Below are positions 25,369 to 34,120 of a DNA stretch of 34,303 nucleotides, piece after piece. Source of the stretch: Leptolyngbyaceae cyanobacterium MO_188.B28 (lineage in GTDB: Bacteria; Cyanobacteriota; Cyanobacteriia; Phormidesmidales; Phormidesmidaceae); NCBI GenBank assembly GCA_030065175.1, contig JASJDH010000035.1, positions 1 through 34,303 of the forward strand, written 5' to 3'. The notes beneath the pieces are model-generated. The model had not been told where the DNA came from and searched no databases. It saw only the letters and a list, made by a program, of their open reading frames with translations. A program made the translations under genes and the position numbers. The stretch's first letter is position 1. The number at the start of each line of letters is the position of its first letter.

Positions 25369-25770
25369 AGCAGATTACCTGTATTGAACAAAGTAGAGGT
25401 TAGAGGGCGCGTTATTGATCTCTTTTCACCTGAGGGAATTCACGTCAAACATGAAGTCCCAGAAGAAAACGGTAGATGGGTAGATGGGTAGATGGGTGGA
25501 TGGGTGGATGGGTAGATGGGTGAAATAAATTTCCCCTACCCCCCTTTGAAAAAGAGGGAGAAGCTCAAAGTCTTTCTCTTTCTCTAGCGAAGCGGTTCGT
25601 TAGCGCGGGGATTGAGGGGGATCGAGTAACCTCCACAATCAGTGGCAAGACGTGTGCGAACCCTCTCTGACTGAATACCGGAGTGAGGACCCAACTTGAG
25701 AATGGCTATACCAGTTGAACCAAGAGGGAACCCTCTCGCCGCCTTTCGGAATCAGTAGAACCGGAAATTT
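25369..25770. other. Intergenic region within the chemosensory cluster, with 8-bp tandem repeat
   Basis: This ~400-bp region separates the receptor and Hpt-CheW genes. It holds an 8-bp tandem repeat (25472-25519). No coding frame of note and no clear terminator is seen. The gap may contain a second promoter for the kinase genes. Confidence 0.5.
25472..25519. repeat. Six tandem copies of GTAGATGG/GTGGATGG
   Basis: The copies start at 25472, 25480, 25488, 25496, 25504 and 25512; four read GTAGATGG and two GTGGATGG. Similar GAGATGGG repeats occur at ~19096-19110. This is a short simple-sequence array of the kind common in filamentous cyanobacteria. Confidence 0.9.
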
Positions 25771-28700
25771 TTATGAGTTGGGTTCTGGCGGCTGTGATTC
25801 AGCCTCCGGTAGAGTGAGGGTGGTTAATGACTTCACCACCGCCGCAGATTGTTCTGAGGTATGGTGAGCAAAGTTCGCCACGTTTAAGGCGGCTCGACTG
25901 GCGGCGGTCGACGTCTTGACCTGACCCGCTGCAGCTTGGGCCATCTTGCCCACCAACATACTCATCTTGGCGCTAACGGCGGCAATCTCACCGAGTTTAT
26001 TTTGGGTCTCCTTAGTTAATTCAGTTTCAGTGAGAGCCTGTTCAGCGCCGACTTCCATATCAGCGGCTAGCGAGTTCGCCTCCGCTTCAATTTCCAGCAC
26101 CAGAGGCTCTGTAACCGCAGTGGTCTCGGCCAACTGTTGGCTTAAGGAGCGAATGGTTTCCGCCACAGAGAGGACGGACATCTGACCGCCTTCCCCAGTC
26201 CGGCCTGCCGTAATAGCCACATTCATCACTTGCTGGTTCATTTGCAGCGTTAGCTCGTTAATTAATGTGAGGGCTTTCGCAATCTGTTGAGAGGATTGTC
26301 CCAGCTTTTTGCTTTTGGCGGCGGCTCCCATCGCAATTTCCTGCAGGATAGAAATGCTATCTACGGTCTGGCTAATGAGTTCATGGCCAATTTGGATCGT
26401 TTGATCCGTTTTCTGAATTTGCAATTCGGCTTGATGGGCCGTGGTGACCATTTCTTGGGCCGACTCGGTCACGGTTTGAATTTGTGCGATCGCGGTCTCA
26501 ACCGTCTCAGTCTGGCTCTGGGCCTCCTCCGAAAGAGTCTTAAGGGCGAATTCGCTGTCCTTGAGTAAAACAGCCATCTGTTGTTGAATTTCCGCCTCTA
26601 ACGACATTTCATTCACCCGTCCGATCAACTTGGCGTTATCGAGGGCATATCCAACTTGGACGGCAAGTTGAGTGAACCAACCGATTTCCAGAGACTTCCA
26701 ATCCCGAGGGCCGGAACATTGATGGGCCACCAGCAAACCCATCAGCTTCCCTTCATGCAGCACGGGGACGACCAAATTGGCCTTGACAGCGAGGACTTCT
26801 AATTGGTCAATATAGCACTGGGTTAAGCCCCCCTCATAGATATTATTGAGGGCCCGAACCCGGCCATTTTCATACTTTTTGATATACCGAGCTTCAAAAC
26901 AGGGGTCTTCGATGGTGCGGCCCAACGCCTGAGGCCAGTTGGCGCCCACCGACTCAGCAATCACAACTCCTTGGGATTGCCGATCCACACTGTAAATCAC
27001 CGCGCGGTCGCAGGTAAGCACCCGGCGCGCTTCCTCCACTGCAGTCTTGAGCACATCCTCTCGACTCAGTGAGGCGTGAATTTGCCGGGTAGCGTCCATA
27101 AAGAACGTCTGCCACTCAACCTCACGGGCGGCTTCTTCCGCCATTTGATTGACATGGCCCACCAATTTAGCATTATCGAGGGCGTATCCCACCTGCACGG
27201 CAATTTGCGTAAACCAATCAATTTCCAGCTGTTTCCAAACCCGAGGTCCGGAACACTGATGAGCCACAATGAGTCCCAACAGTTTCCCTTCATGGAGCAC
27301 AGGAGCGACCAAATTGGCCTTGACGGCAAGTATTTCCAGTTGGTCGATATAACACTGGGTCATACCCGCCTGATAAATATTATTGAGGGCTCGAACCCGG
27401 CCATTTTCATATTGTTTGATATACCGGGCTTCAAAACAGGGATCCTCGATGATTCGACCTAAGGCTTGGGGCCAGTTGTCGCCCACCGACTCAGCAATCA
27501 CAATCCCCTTGGATTCCCGATCAACACTGTAAATCACCACCCGGTCACAGGTGAGAACGCGGCGCGCTTCTTGCACTGCTGAAATGAGCACATCTTCTCG
27601 GCTGAGGGAAGCGTGAATTTGCCGCGTGGCGTCCATAAACAAAGTCTTCCACTCGGTTTCAAGGGCGGCCTCTTGGGCCATCTCGGTCACCCGGCCGACT
27701 AACTTAGCGTTATCCAGGGCGTACCCCACCTGCACGGCGATTTGCGTGAACCAACCGATTTCCAGTTCCTTCCAAGCCCGAGGTCCAGAACACTGGTGGG
27801 CGACCAAGAGGCCTAACAGCTTGCCTTCGTGGAGCACGGGCGCAACCAAATTCGCCTTAACAGAGAGTACTTCGAGTTGGTCAATGTAGCATTGGGTTAA
27901 GCCGCTTTCATAAATATTATTGAGGGCTCGAACGCGGCCATTTTCGTACTTTTTGATGTATCGAGCTTCAAAACAAGGGTCTTCAATGGTGCGGCCCAAG
28001 GCTTTCGGCCAGTTGCCCCCCACCGATTCAGAAATCACAACTCCCTGTGATTCCCGATCAACGCTGTAAATCACCACCCGGTCACAGGTCAAAACCCGAC
28101 GCGCTTCTTCCACCGCAGACTTGAGCACATCCTCTCGGCTGAGGGAGGCGTGAATTTGTCGGGTAGAGTCCATAAAGAAGGTCTTCCACTCGGTTTCAAG
28201 GGCGGACTCTTCGGCCATTTCGGTCACCCGACCGACTAACTTGGCGTTATCCAGGGCGTACCCCACCTGCACGGCAATTTGTGTAAACCAACCAATTTCT
28301 AGGGGTTTCCAAACCCGAGGGCCTGAGCACTGATGGGCCACCAGCAACCCCAAAAGCTTGCCTTCATGGAGGACGGGAGCGACTAAATTGGCCTTGACGG
28401 ACAGCACTTCCAGCTGGTCAATGTAACATTGGGTCATACCGCCTTCATAGATATTATTGAGGGCTCGGACCCGACCGTTTTCGTACTTTTTGATATATCG
28501 AGCTTCAAAGCAGGGGTCTTCGATGGTCCGGCCCAAGGCTCTGGGCCATTTTCCCCCCACTGATTCGGCAATCACAACCCCTTTGGATTCCCGATCGACG
28601 CTGTAAATCACCACCCGGTCACAGGCAAGCACCCGACGAGATTCTTCCACCGCAGATTTGAGCACATCCTCTCGATCCAGAGAAGAGTGGATTTGTCGGG

Positions 28701-30174
28701 TAGCGTCCGTCAAGAATGCCTTCCACTCGATTTCGTGGTCGGCTTCCTGCTGGAGTGTCGTGTTTTCGGCGAACAAGGCGGCCGTATCCAGGGCAAAGCC
28801 GACTTGGGCGGCCAACTGAGAAAACCAGCGGGTTTCAAACGGCTGCCAAGCGCGGCTTGCGGAACAATGCTGAGCGATTAGGAGTCCAAATATAACTCCC
28901 TGCTTCAGGATGGGAGCCGCTACATAAGCCTTGACGGCGAAGGCGTCGAGTTGCTCCATGTAAGCCTGGGGCAGGTCGGCGGCGTAAATATCCTCAATGA
29001 CTTTGACCCACCCTGTCTGGGAAACCTCAACCGGGTGATCGCCTAAATAGGGGTCTCTGATTGGGGTCTTTAATAGTTTGGGCCAGCCCTTCGCAACAGA
29101 TTCCGCCATGACTACGCCGCCCACCTCTGGATCAAGCGTACAGACAATCACTCGGTCAACGCCAACCATTTTGCGACAGGCGTCGACGGCGGTCTGGAGG
29201 ATATCGGGCTGGCTTAAGGATTCATAGAGACGGTGGATATCAGCTCTGAAAGCCTGAGCCAACTTTGCTTCGTTGGCTGCCTGGGCTTGAAATCTGGCGT
29301 TATCCAAGGAGATACCCACATGGTTCGCCGACTGGGTAAATAAGTCAATTTCAAATTGCCGCCATACCCGAGGACTGGCGCACTGGTGGGCAATTAATAA
29401 ACCAAAGAGCTGATCGCCATTCAAAATGGGCGCCACTAAATTCGCTCGGACGGCGAATGCTTCTAGTTGTTCGATGTGACAGGGCGTCAGGCCCGCCGCA
29501 TAGATATCATCGATGGCTTTAACTCGACCGTGTTGGTAAGACTCAGTATATTGGCTGCTAAAACAGGGGTCGTCGATCCTTGCCCGTAGGGCTTTGGGCC
29601 ATTTGGTCTCGACGGATTCGGCGATCACGGTTCCCGCCCCATTTGGCTCGAGGGCGTAGACAATGACGCGATCCGAGTTAAGAGCCTGGCGGACTTCTTC
29701 GACCGCTGTTCTGAGGATATCGGTTTGGGTGCGGGCGTGACGAATGGCGTAAATGGCGTCTGCGAATTGCTGCGCCCCTTCACTGCGATTTTGTCGAGCG
29801 GCTTGGGCGTTGACGACAGCGGCGGCGGTCATGGCTGAACGCAGAGTTCGGTTTGACCCGAGGGCGGCGATCGCACCCGATAGCAGCGCCATTCCTCCCG
29901 TCCCTAACAAGAGAAGCGCCAACTGTTCTTTTTGCTGGATCAATGTGGTGGCGGCCAATTGAGTGGCGCCTTCTCGTTTAGCTTCGGTAATTTGCCGATC
30001 AATGGCTTGGTTGCCAAAGTAATATAGAGCGGAGCCAATGCCTAAAATCGGTAACATGCCCAGTGCGATCGCCCAACCCATCGCTTTGTTTTTAAACCCT
30101 TGGAAACTTCGGGACTGAAACAATTTTTCCTCAGGGGTCGCTTGCATAGAATTTAATTTAGAAAGTTCAGCCAT
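25771..30174 (-). CDS. Methyl-accepting chemotaxis protein with six GAF domains, PixJ-like DXCF cyanobacteriochrome candidate
   Basis: This 1467-aa receptor has two transmembrane segments (~31-53 and ~85-105), then six GAF domains and a C-terminal signalling coiled coil (~1215-1455). GAF1 has DPCF with Cys204 and TPCH with Cys232. GAF3-6 have DPCF Cys555, 734, 913, 1092 and a second Cys in TQCY at 583, 762, 941, 1120. Each pair is 28 residues apart, as in the DXCF cyanobacteriochrome TePixJ (Cys494/Cys522). GAF2 has DPYL and QAY, so lacks both. Surrounding residues (AESV..WP, NGRVRALNNIY, VKANLVAPVL, GLLVAHQCSGPR.W) match the PixJ GAF family. GAF3-6 are near-identical and repeat every 537 bp. 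The signalling tip is divergent: QMNQQVMNVAITAGRTGE versus the usual QTNLLALNAAIEAARAGE. Bilin binding is inferred; GAF3-6 have Tyr where the usual His follows the Cys. Confidence 0.88.
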   Translation of the reverse strand: MAELSKLNSMQATPEEKLFQSRSFQGFKNKAMGWAIALGMLPILGIGSALYYFGNQAIDRQITEAKREGATQLAATTLIQQKEQLALLLLGTGGMALLSGAIAALGSNRTLRSAMTAAAVVNAQAARQNRSEGAQQFADAIYAIRHARTQTDILRTAVEEVRQALNSDRVIVYALEPNGAGTVIAESVETKWPKALRARIDDPCFSSQYTESYQHGRVKAIDDIYAAGLTPCHIEQLEAFAVRANLVAPILNGDQLFGLLIAHQCASPRVWRQFEIDLFTQSANHVGISLDNARFQAQAANEAKLAQAFRADIHRLYESLSQPDILQTAVDACRKMVGVDRVIVCTLDPEVGGVVMAESVAKGWPKLLKTPIRDPYLGDHPVEVSQTGWVKVIEDIYAADLPQAYMEQLDAFAVKAYVAAPILKQGVIFGLLIAQHCSASRAWQPFETRWFSQLAAQVGFALDTAALFAENTTLQQEADHEIEWKAFLTDATRQIHSSLDREDVLKSAVEESRRVLACDRVVIYSVDRESKGVVIAESVGGKWPRALGRTIEDPCFEARYIKKYENGRVRALNNIYEGGMTQCYIDQLEVLSVKANLVAPVLHEGKLLGLLVAHQCSGPRVWKPLEIGWFTQIAVQVGYALDNAKLVGRVTEMAEESALETEWKTFFMDSTRQIHASLSREDVLKSAVEEARRVLTCDRVVIYSVDRESQGVVISESVGGNWPKALGRTIEDPCFEARYIKKYENGRVRALNNIYESGLTQCYIDQLEVLSVKANLVAPVLHEGKLLGLLVAHQCSGPRAWKELEIGWFTQIAVQVGYALDNAKLVGRVTEMAQEAALETEWKTLFMDATRQIHASLSREDVLISAVQEARRVLTCDRVVIYSVDRESKGIVIAESVGDNWPQALGRIIEDPCFEARYIKQYENGRVRALNNIYQAGMTQCYIDQLEILAVKANLVAPVLHEGKLLGLIVAHQCSGPRVWKQLEIDWFTQIAVQVGYALDNAKLVGHVNQMAEEAAREVEWQTFFMDATRQIHASLSREDVLKTAVEEARRVLTCDRAVIYSVDRQSQGVVIAESVGANWPQALGRTIEDPCFEARYIKKYENGRVRALNNIYEGGLTQCYIDQLEVLAVKANLVVPVLHEGKLMGLLVAHQCSGPRDWKSLEIGWFTQLAVQVGYALDNAKLIGRVNEMSLEAEIQQQMAVLLKDSEFALKTLSEEAQSQTETVETAIAQIQTVTESAQEMVTTAHQAELQIQKTDQTIQIGHELISQTVDSISILQEIAMGAAAKSKKLGQSSQQIAKALTLINELTLQMNQQVMNVAITAGRTGEGGQMSVLSVAETIRSLSQQLAETTAVTEPLVLEIEAEANSLAADMEVGAEQALTETELTKETQNKLGEIAAVSAKMSMLVGKMAQAAAGQVKTSTAASRAALNVANFAHHTSEQSAAVVKSLTTLTLPEAESQPPEPNS
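26610..28757 (-). repeat. Four tandem 537-bp repeats encoding GAF3-GAF6
   Basis: Equivalent points (the sequence encoding IKKYENGRV/DPCFEARY) fall at 26881, 27418, 27955 and 28492, exactly 537 bp (179 codons) apart. Boundaries given are approximate. Copies differ by scattered substitutions, many silent, and no indels change the period. Confidence 0.92.
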
Positions 30175-30240
30175 TAAAAAACCTCAAAAATATCTCAGCA
30201 AGAAATGTGAAATACCCCGCATTACTGGATTGCTAAAAAG

Positions 30241-30272
30241 TTAGAAATAACAGTCATTAGAAATAACAGTCA
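30241..30272. repeat. Two tandem copies of a 16-bp sequence at the stop of the binding-protein gene
   Basis: TTAGAAATAACAGTCA occurs at 30241-30256 and again at 30257-30272. The second copy contains the TGA stop (minus strand, 30270-30272), so the duplication lies right after the coding region. Confidence 0.9.
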
Positions 30273-31331
30273 GCGGATACGCACAAATCCCGTCCTAGCA
30301 ATCGCTTCCTGCCCCTGATCCGTCAACAAAAATTCCGCATAGGCCTTGCCTGCCCGTTCTGCAAGCTCGCCATTCTCCTTTACCGCCACATACAAATAGC
30401 GCGTGAGCGGATACTGCCCCGTTCGAAAGGCTTCTGTATTGACTTGATTCCGCTGCTGGGGACAGCTTTCAGGGAGGACCACCGGTTCTTGATAAGGCGA
30501 AATAAACTCACCGGGTTTACGGGCGAGGGGCAGCGGCCTGATGGAGCATTGGGGCACCACCGTTGGCGCAGAGGCGTAATAAATCCCTCCGGGCGTTTCC
30601 CCCAGCTGACGCAGCGCTTGAGTGGTGGTGTCAACAAAATTAACCGTCCACCCAAATTCCTCACCCCCCAGAATTTCTTGCGAGAAAAACTCCACTGCGC
30701 CGCCCGCCTCAATCGGTCGAGAATAGGGGGTAATGGTGAGATCAGGGCCTCCCACCGCTTGCCAATTGGTAATCTCACCGCTGTAAATTCCTTGCAGCTG
30801 GTCCAGCGTCAATCCAGGAACCGTTAACTCTGGATTGACCGCGACAGCGATACCATCAATCGCAATTGGAATTTGCTTGAGCGTAAATCCACGCTGCTCC
30901 GCTTGACGATATTCTTGGTCCAATAACGGTCGAGCCGTTTGCGCCAAGCTTAACTGATCGGTCATTAACATCTGAATGCCTGATTCAGAGCCCGTGGGCG
31001 CTTGAATAGGCTCAACGTAGCGTAACTGAAACTCAAGGCGTTCGGCTTGAATGGCGGAATCGATCTGTAGTCGAATGGGAGCCCAAGCGGGACTCCCGCC
31101 GTAAGTAAAGAGGCCGGTGGGAACGTTGCGCACCTGAGCGAAGGTCTCTGGAGGATACATCGCGTCAGCCTGAGTAAATTGAGCGCTGGATTTGTGGATG
31201 AATCGCCAAACACCGATTCCCAAGACCCCCGCTGTCCAGATTAGGGCCACACTAATCAGTAACGGACTTCCGAGCAAAGCTAGGGAACTGACACGTCCCC
31301 TCTGTGGTTTATTCATTACGTGTTTCTTCAT
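30270..31331 (-). CDS. PstS-type periplasmic substrate-binding protein, membrane-anchored
   Basis: This 353-aa protein has one N-terminal hydrophobic segment (~18-42, LALLGSPLLISVALIWTAGV) without a lipobox, so it is probably a signal anchor holding the domain outside the membrane. The rest is a PBP-like fold of the PstS family: VPTGLFTYGGSPAWAPIRLQ, TGSESGIQMLMTDQLSLAQT, AIDGIAVAVNPELTVPGL, QGIYSGEITNWQAVGG and PYSRPIEAGGAVEFF. PstS proteins bind phosphate for ABC import, but no pstCAB genes are nearby. The gene sits between a response regulator and a chemoreceptor on the same strand, so I infer a sensory role, handing ligand information to the system. The ligand is unproven. Confidence 0.85.
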   Translation of the reverse strand: MKKHVMNKPQRGRVSSLALLGSPLLISVALIWTAGVLGIGVWRFIHKSSAQFTQADAMYPPETFAQVRNVPTGLFTYGGSPAWAPIRLQIDSAIQAERLEFQLRYVEPIQAPTGSESGIQMLMTDQLSLAQTARPLLDQEYRQAEQRGFTLKQIPIAIDGIAVAVNPELTVPGLTLDQLQGIYSGEITNWQAVGGPDLTITPYSRPIEAGGAVEFFSQEILGGEEFGWTVNFVDTTTQALRQLGETPGGIYYASAPTVVPQCSIRPLPLARKPGEFISPYQEPVVLPESCPQQRNQVNTEAFRTGQYPLTRYLYVAVKENGELAERAGKAYAEFLLTDQGQEAIARTGFVRIR

Positions 31332-31392
31332 TAACAGGCGTTGGGATCATGACTGATGTATTCCAAATACGAGGGAAGATCGAGTGAGGGCT

Positions 31393-32679
31393 TTATGCCT
31401 GACGATGCAACGGTAGATATTGCTGCACGATGAGGAAAACCTTCTCCGAATCAATCGGCTTAGAGATAAAGGCAGTCGCCCCAACCAGCTTGGCTCGCAC
31501 CCGATCTACCAGGCCGTCATTGCTCGTGACAATGATCACAGGCGTCTCTTTCAGGGCTGACACCCGACGGATCTGCCCACAGACCTCATAGCCATTTGTC
31601 TGGGGCATGAGTAAATCTAAAAAGATCAGCCCTGGGCGATGCCTGAGCACCATCGGCAAAGCTTGGATAGGATCTCGAATATTAATGAACTGGCATCCAA
31701 CTCGGGCCAGAATCTGACTCATCGCCAAGGCGTCAAATTGGCTGTCTTCGATATAGACCACCAAGGGCCCAGGCGATCCAGCCTGGATTGGTCCCGCAAA
31801 AGTCGCCACTGTAACTGGCCGAGACGCTGCAGGCGCAGATGCCTGGGGGGTAGCGTAGAGATCCTGAACCTCACTCATACCGATCGCGCCCTGACGGATA
31901 TACGGCAGAACAGATTGGAGTAGGCGCAAGACAGGATGTTTTAACTTGACCGCTAAATCGCGCAGCGTCAGATCGCCAACCAACTGATTTCTCAAATTGT
32001 GGTAAACAAGGGTAGATGTCTGATTCTGTAATGCCTCTGCATCCCAAATAATCGGAGCCAAGTTAGGGGAATAATCCGCTAGCCCCGCTTGCCGCCAGTG
32101 ATCCCAATTTTGACTGGTTTGTTGGAAAACTTGGTCGGTTTGAATCAGCGCCAATGTGGGATCAATGGGCTTTTGAGGAATCCACCGGGCGCTTAAAGCC
32201 GTTCCCCCCCCCTGATGGAGTTGTACCCACTGGATGATATCAAACAAGATTTCCAGCAGAGTCCCGATGACTGCAGCTCGCATTTGCTGCCACGACACCT
32301 TTCTCTCCTTAACCAATGCCGCCAAGGATGGATATCCCCCCAGTGGGTCTCCATTTAGCCGTTGAAAATCAAGCGGCTCACCCCCAAAATTTGGGCAGTG
32401 TTGGGACAGTTGCCGACACCAACGACGAATGGGATGGATTGGGCTGGTTCCCCAAATTAGATACCCCATACGAAAGAAAAGGCTCCACTGGGGGGAAGAG
32501 GGTGTTTGAATACAGAAATCTAAGCGGCCCGTCACGTGGGTTTCACTGCAGGCCTGAATTTGCCGTTTAAGTTCATCAATGTTTTTGACTGGATAATACG
32601 CAGCTGTGGGTTCGATCAAGCCAATGCTGACCTGAGTCAGCATTGTCCGAAAATCAACGTTTTTTTTAAGGGAACTCAT
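31393..32679 (-). CDS. PATAN-REC response regulator (PixG/TaxP/PatA-like)
   Basis: This 428-aa protein begins with a PATAN domain of the PatA family (~30-270; VTGRLDFCIQ, WSLFFRMGYLIWGTSP, and an inserted helical region). A Ser/Ala/Pro linker follows, then a C-terminal receiver (~303-425). Receiver landmarks are the acidic pair in YIEDS, phospho-acceptor Asp355 in FLDLLMP, Thr in VTSND and the KP lysine in FISKPID. PATAN-REC proteins (PixG, PixE, LsiR, PatA) convey chemosensory output to type IV pili, where they change the direction of motility by acting on the pilus. As first gene of the cluster it matches the pixG/taxP position. Its leader contains 21-bp direct repeats. Confidence 0.9.
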   Translation of the reverse strand: MSSLKKNVDFRTMLTQVSIGLIEPTAAYYPVKNIDELKRQIQACSETHVTGRLDFCIQTPSSPQWSLFFRMGYLIWGTSPIHPIRRWCRQLSQHCPNFGGEPLDFQRLNGDPLGGYPSLAALVKERKVSWQQMRAAVIGTLLEILFDIIQWVQLHQGGGTALSARWIPQKPIDPTLALIQTDQVFQQTSQNWDHWRQAGLADYSPNLAPIIWDAEALQNQTSTLVYHNLRNQLVGDLTLRDLAVKLKHPVLRLLQSVLPYIRQGAIGMSEVQDLYATPQASAPAASRPVTVATFAGPIQAGSPGPLVVYIEDSQFDALAMSQILARVGCQFINIRDPIQALPMVLRHRPGLIFLDLLMPQTNGYEVCGQIRRVSALKETPVIIVTSNDGLVDRVRAKLVGATAFISKPIDSEKVFLIVQQYLPLHRQA

Positions 32680-33490
32680 ATTAAATCTCTAGTCAGATAT
32701 CCATATTAAATTCCCCAATTTTCTTACTTAAATCAGAGAAGAAAAGCGACTTTTTATAACCAAAAATCACTCAAAATTCACGCCTTTCAGCGATGTTCAT
32801 GTCATTAATGAGCAAATTAATTTTGGCTCCATTTCATCCAAGCAAGAAAAAATTTAAAGGTGTCAAACAAAAAAACCATAAACAATTCACAAATAACCAT
32901 AAACAATTCACAAATAACCGAGAGTCTCTCACGACCCAGAGAAGATGAGACGGGATATTTGCTGTTTAATCGCTACTGCAAGTAGATTCTTGAGCGCCCT
33001 GCTTATGAAGGTAGACACCCCTTCTTGGCTAAGATCCATAAGGGAAGGGAAAGTACAGAGACGATAGTTTTGCCTCTAATGGCGATCCTAAATCAATCAT
33101 GAAATATAATGATGCGACGAACATCACCGATAAAAGGTTTCATAATTCCCCCAAATACCTTGAGGATTTTTGACTCAGGTTGATGTTAATGACCCTATTA
33201 TAATTAATTAAATAATAATTAAGCTATTTTTATGGTTTATTGATTCTATTCCACCAACTCGTGGCTATACAAAATAGGTTTCATGGGTAACGGTTTTGAA
33301 TTACATATGTATGCAATATGTTTACGAATTGCCTGAAACACAACAGTAAAAAACAAAAGAAGTTATTTTCCAGGCTTCATTACTCTGATCCTCAATTTGT
33401 GTAACAAACTTTTAATCTGATCCGGTAACTGTGGGTCAGGCTGTAGATGGGATATCTAAGAGTGAGATATTCCGTACAGTGTCCGACGCC
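32680..33490. other. Divergent intergenic region upstream of chemosensory operon and nfeD-like gene
   Basis: This ~810-bp AT-rich region must hold promoters for both sides. It contains two perfect 21-bp direct repeats (32874-32915) and a TTGACA on the minus strand (32861-32866), but no obvious -10 at the usual distance. A block near 33195-33225 is almost pure A/T. No gene is seen. Confidence 0.5.
32874..32915. promoter_or_regulatory. Two in-phase 21-bp direct repeats upstream of the chemosensory operon
   Basis: The 21-bp unit starts AACCATAAACAATTCACAAA and ends in T; copies are at 32874-32894 and 32895-32915, followed by AACC of a third. The period of 21 bp is two helical turns. On the minus strand they lie just upstream of TTGACA (32861-32866), the place of activator sites. 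Confidence 0.5.
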
Positions 33491-34120
33491 ATGCTATCGA
33501 TTTACTGGTTTAGTTTCCTCCTTGGGGGCATCTTCGTCGCCCTAGCCGCTCTCAGTGGATTTGACGGCGTTGACTTTGACACCGAGGCGGATATTGATGT
33601 CGAACTCATCGATCAGAATGAAGCCCCCAAAGGAGCCGCCCAAAACCGGACAAAGCGGAAACGCCGCCGCCTTATGGTCGGTCCATCCCTGCTGAAGATG
33701 GTCAAAACACTCAAGTTCTGGACATTTGGCAGTTGCTTTTTCGGGCTTACCGGCCTCCTATTGTCTTTCCTGCAGCCGACTCTCTCAACCCTAGGGATCG
33801 CCATTATCGCTTTCGGCGTAGGGCTCCTCTGCGGAACTTCCATGTCAGGAATATTGGTCTTTCTCCAACGTCGACAAGCCGACAGCCTGGTCCGGTCTGC
33901 GGATTTAGTCGGATTAATCGGGACGGTAGAAGTTCCGTTCGATTCCACCCGTCAAGGCAAAGTTCGTCTGAAGCTGAAGGGATCAATGGTGGATTTTATC
34001 GCCTTTACTAACGATTCCCAGGGATTTGGTCAGGGTGATCCGGTATGGGTGGTGGGGACTGAGAAAAATCGCTTGTGGGTTGTCTCGACTGAGACCCTAG
34101 ACCCTTCATCCTCTCCCTAA
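33491..34120 (+). CDS. NfeD-like membrane protein with C-terminal OB-fold domain
   Basis: From ATG at 33491 the protein is 209 aa; a GTG at 33431 would add 20 polar residues with no better start signal. It starts with a membrane helix (SIYWFSFLLGGIFVALAALS), then an acidic patch (DFDTEADIDVELID), a basic patch (NRTKRKRRRLM), two or three further membrane helices (~75-135) and a soluble beta-rich C-terminus (~145-200; LVGLIGTVEVPF, GKVRLKLKGSMVDF, GDPVWVVG). That is the plan of NfeD short-form proteins, usually partners of flotillins in membrane organisation. No flotillin gene is in the window, but it could follow downstream. Confidence 0.75.
   Translation: MLSIYWFSFLLGGIFVALAALSGFDGVDFDTEADIDVELIDQNEAPKGAAQNRTKRKRRRLMVGPSLLKMVKTLKFWTFGSCFFGLTGLLLSFLQPTLSTLGIAIIAFGVGLLCGTSMSGILVFLQRRQADSLVRSADLVGLIGTVEVPFDSTRQGKVRLKLKGSMVDFIAFTNDSQGFGQGDPVWVVGTEKNRLWVVSTETLDPSSSP

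Noticed and set aside
25472-25519. Short direct repeats considered as a CRISPR array.
   Set aside because: 8-bp units without spacers and no cas genes; it is a simple tandem repeat.
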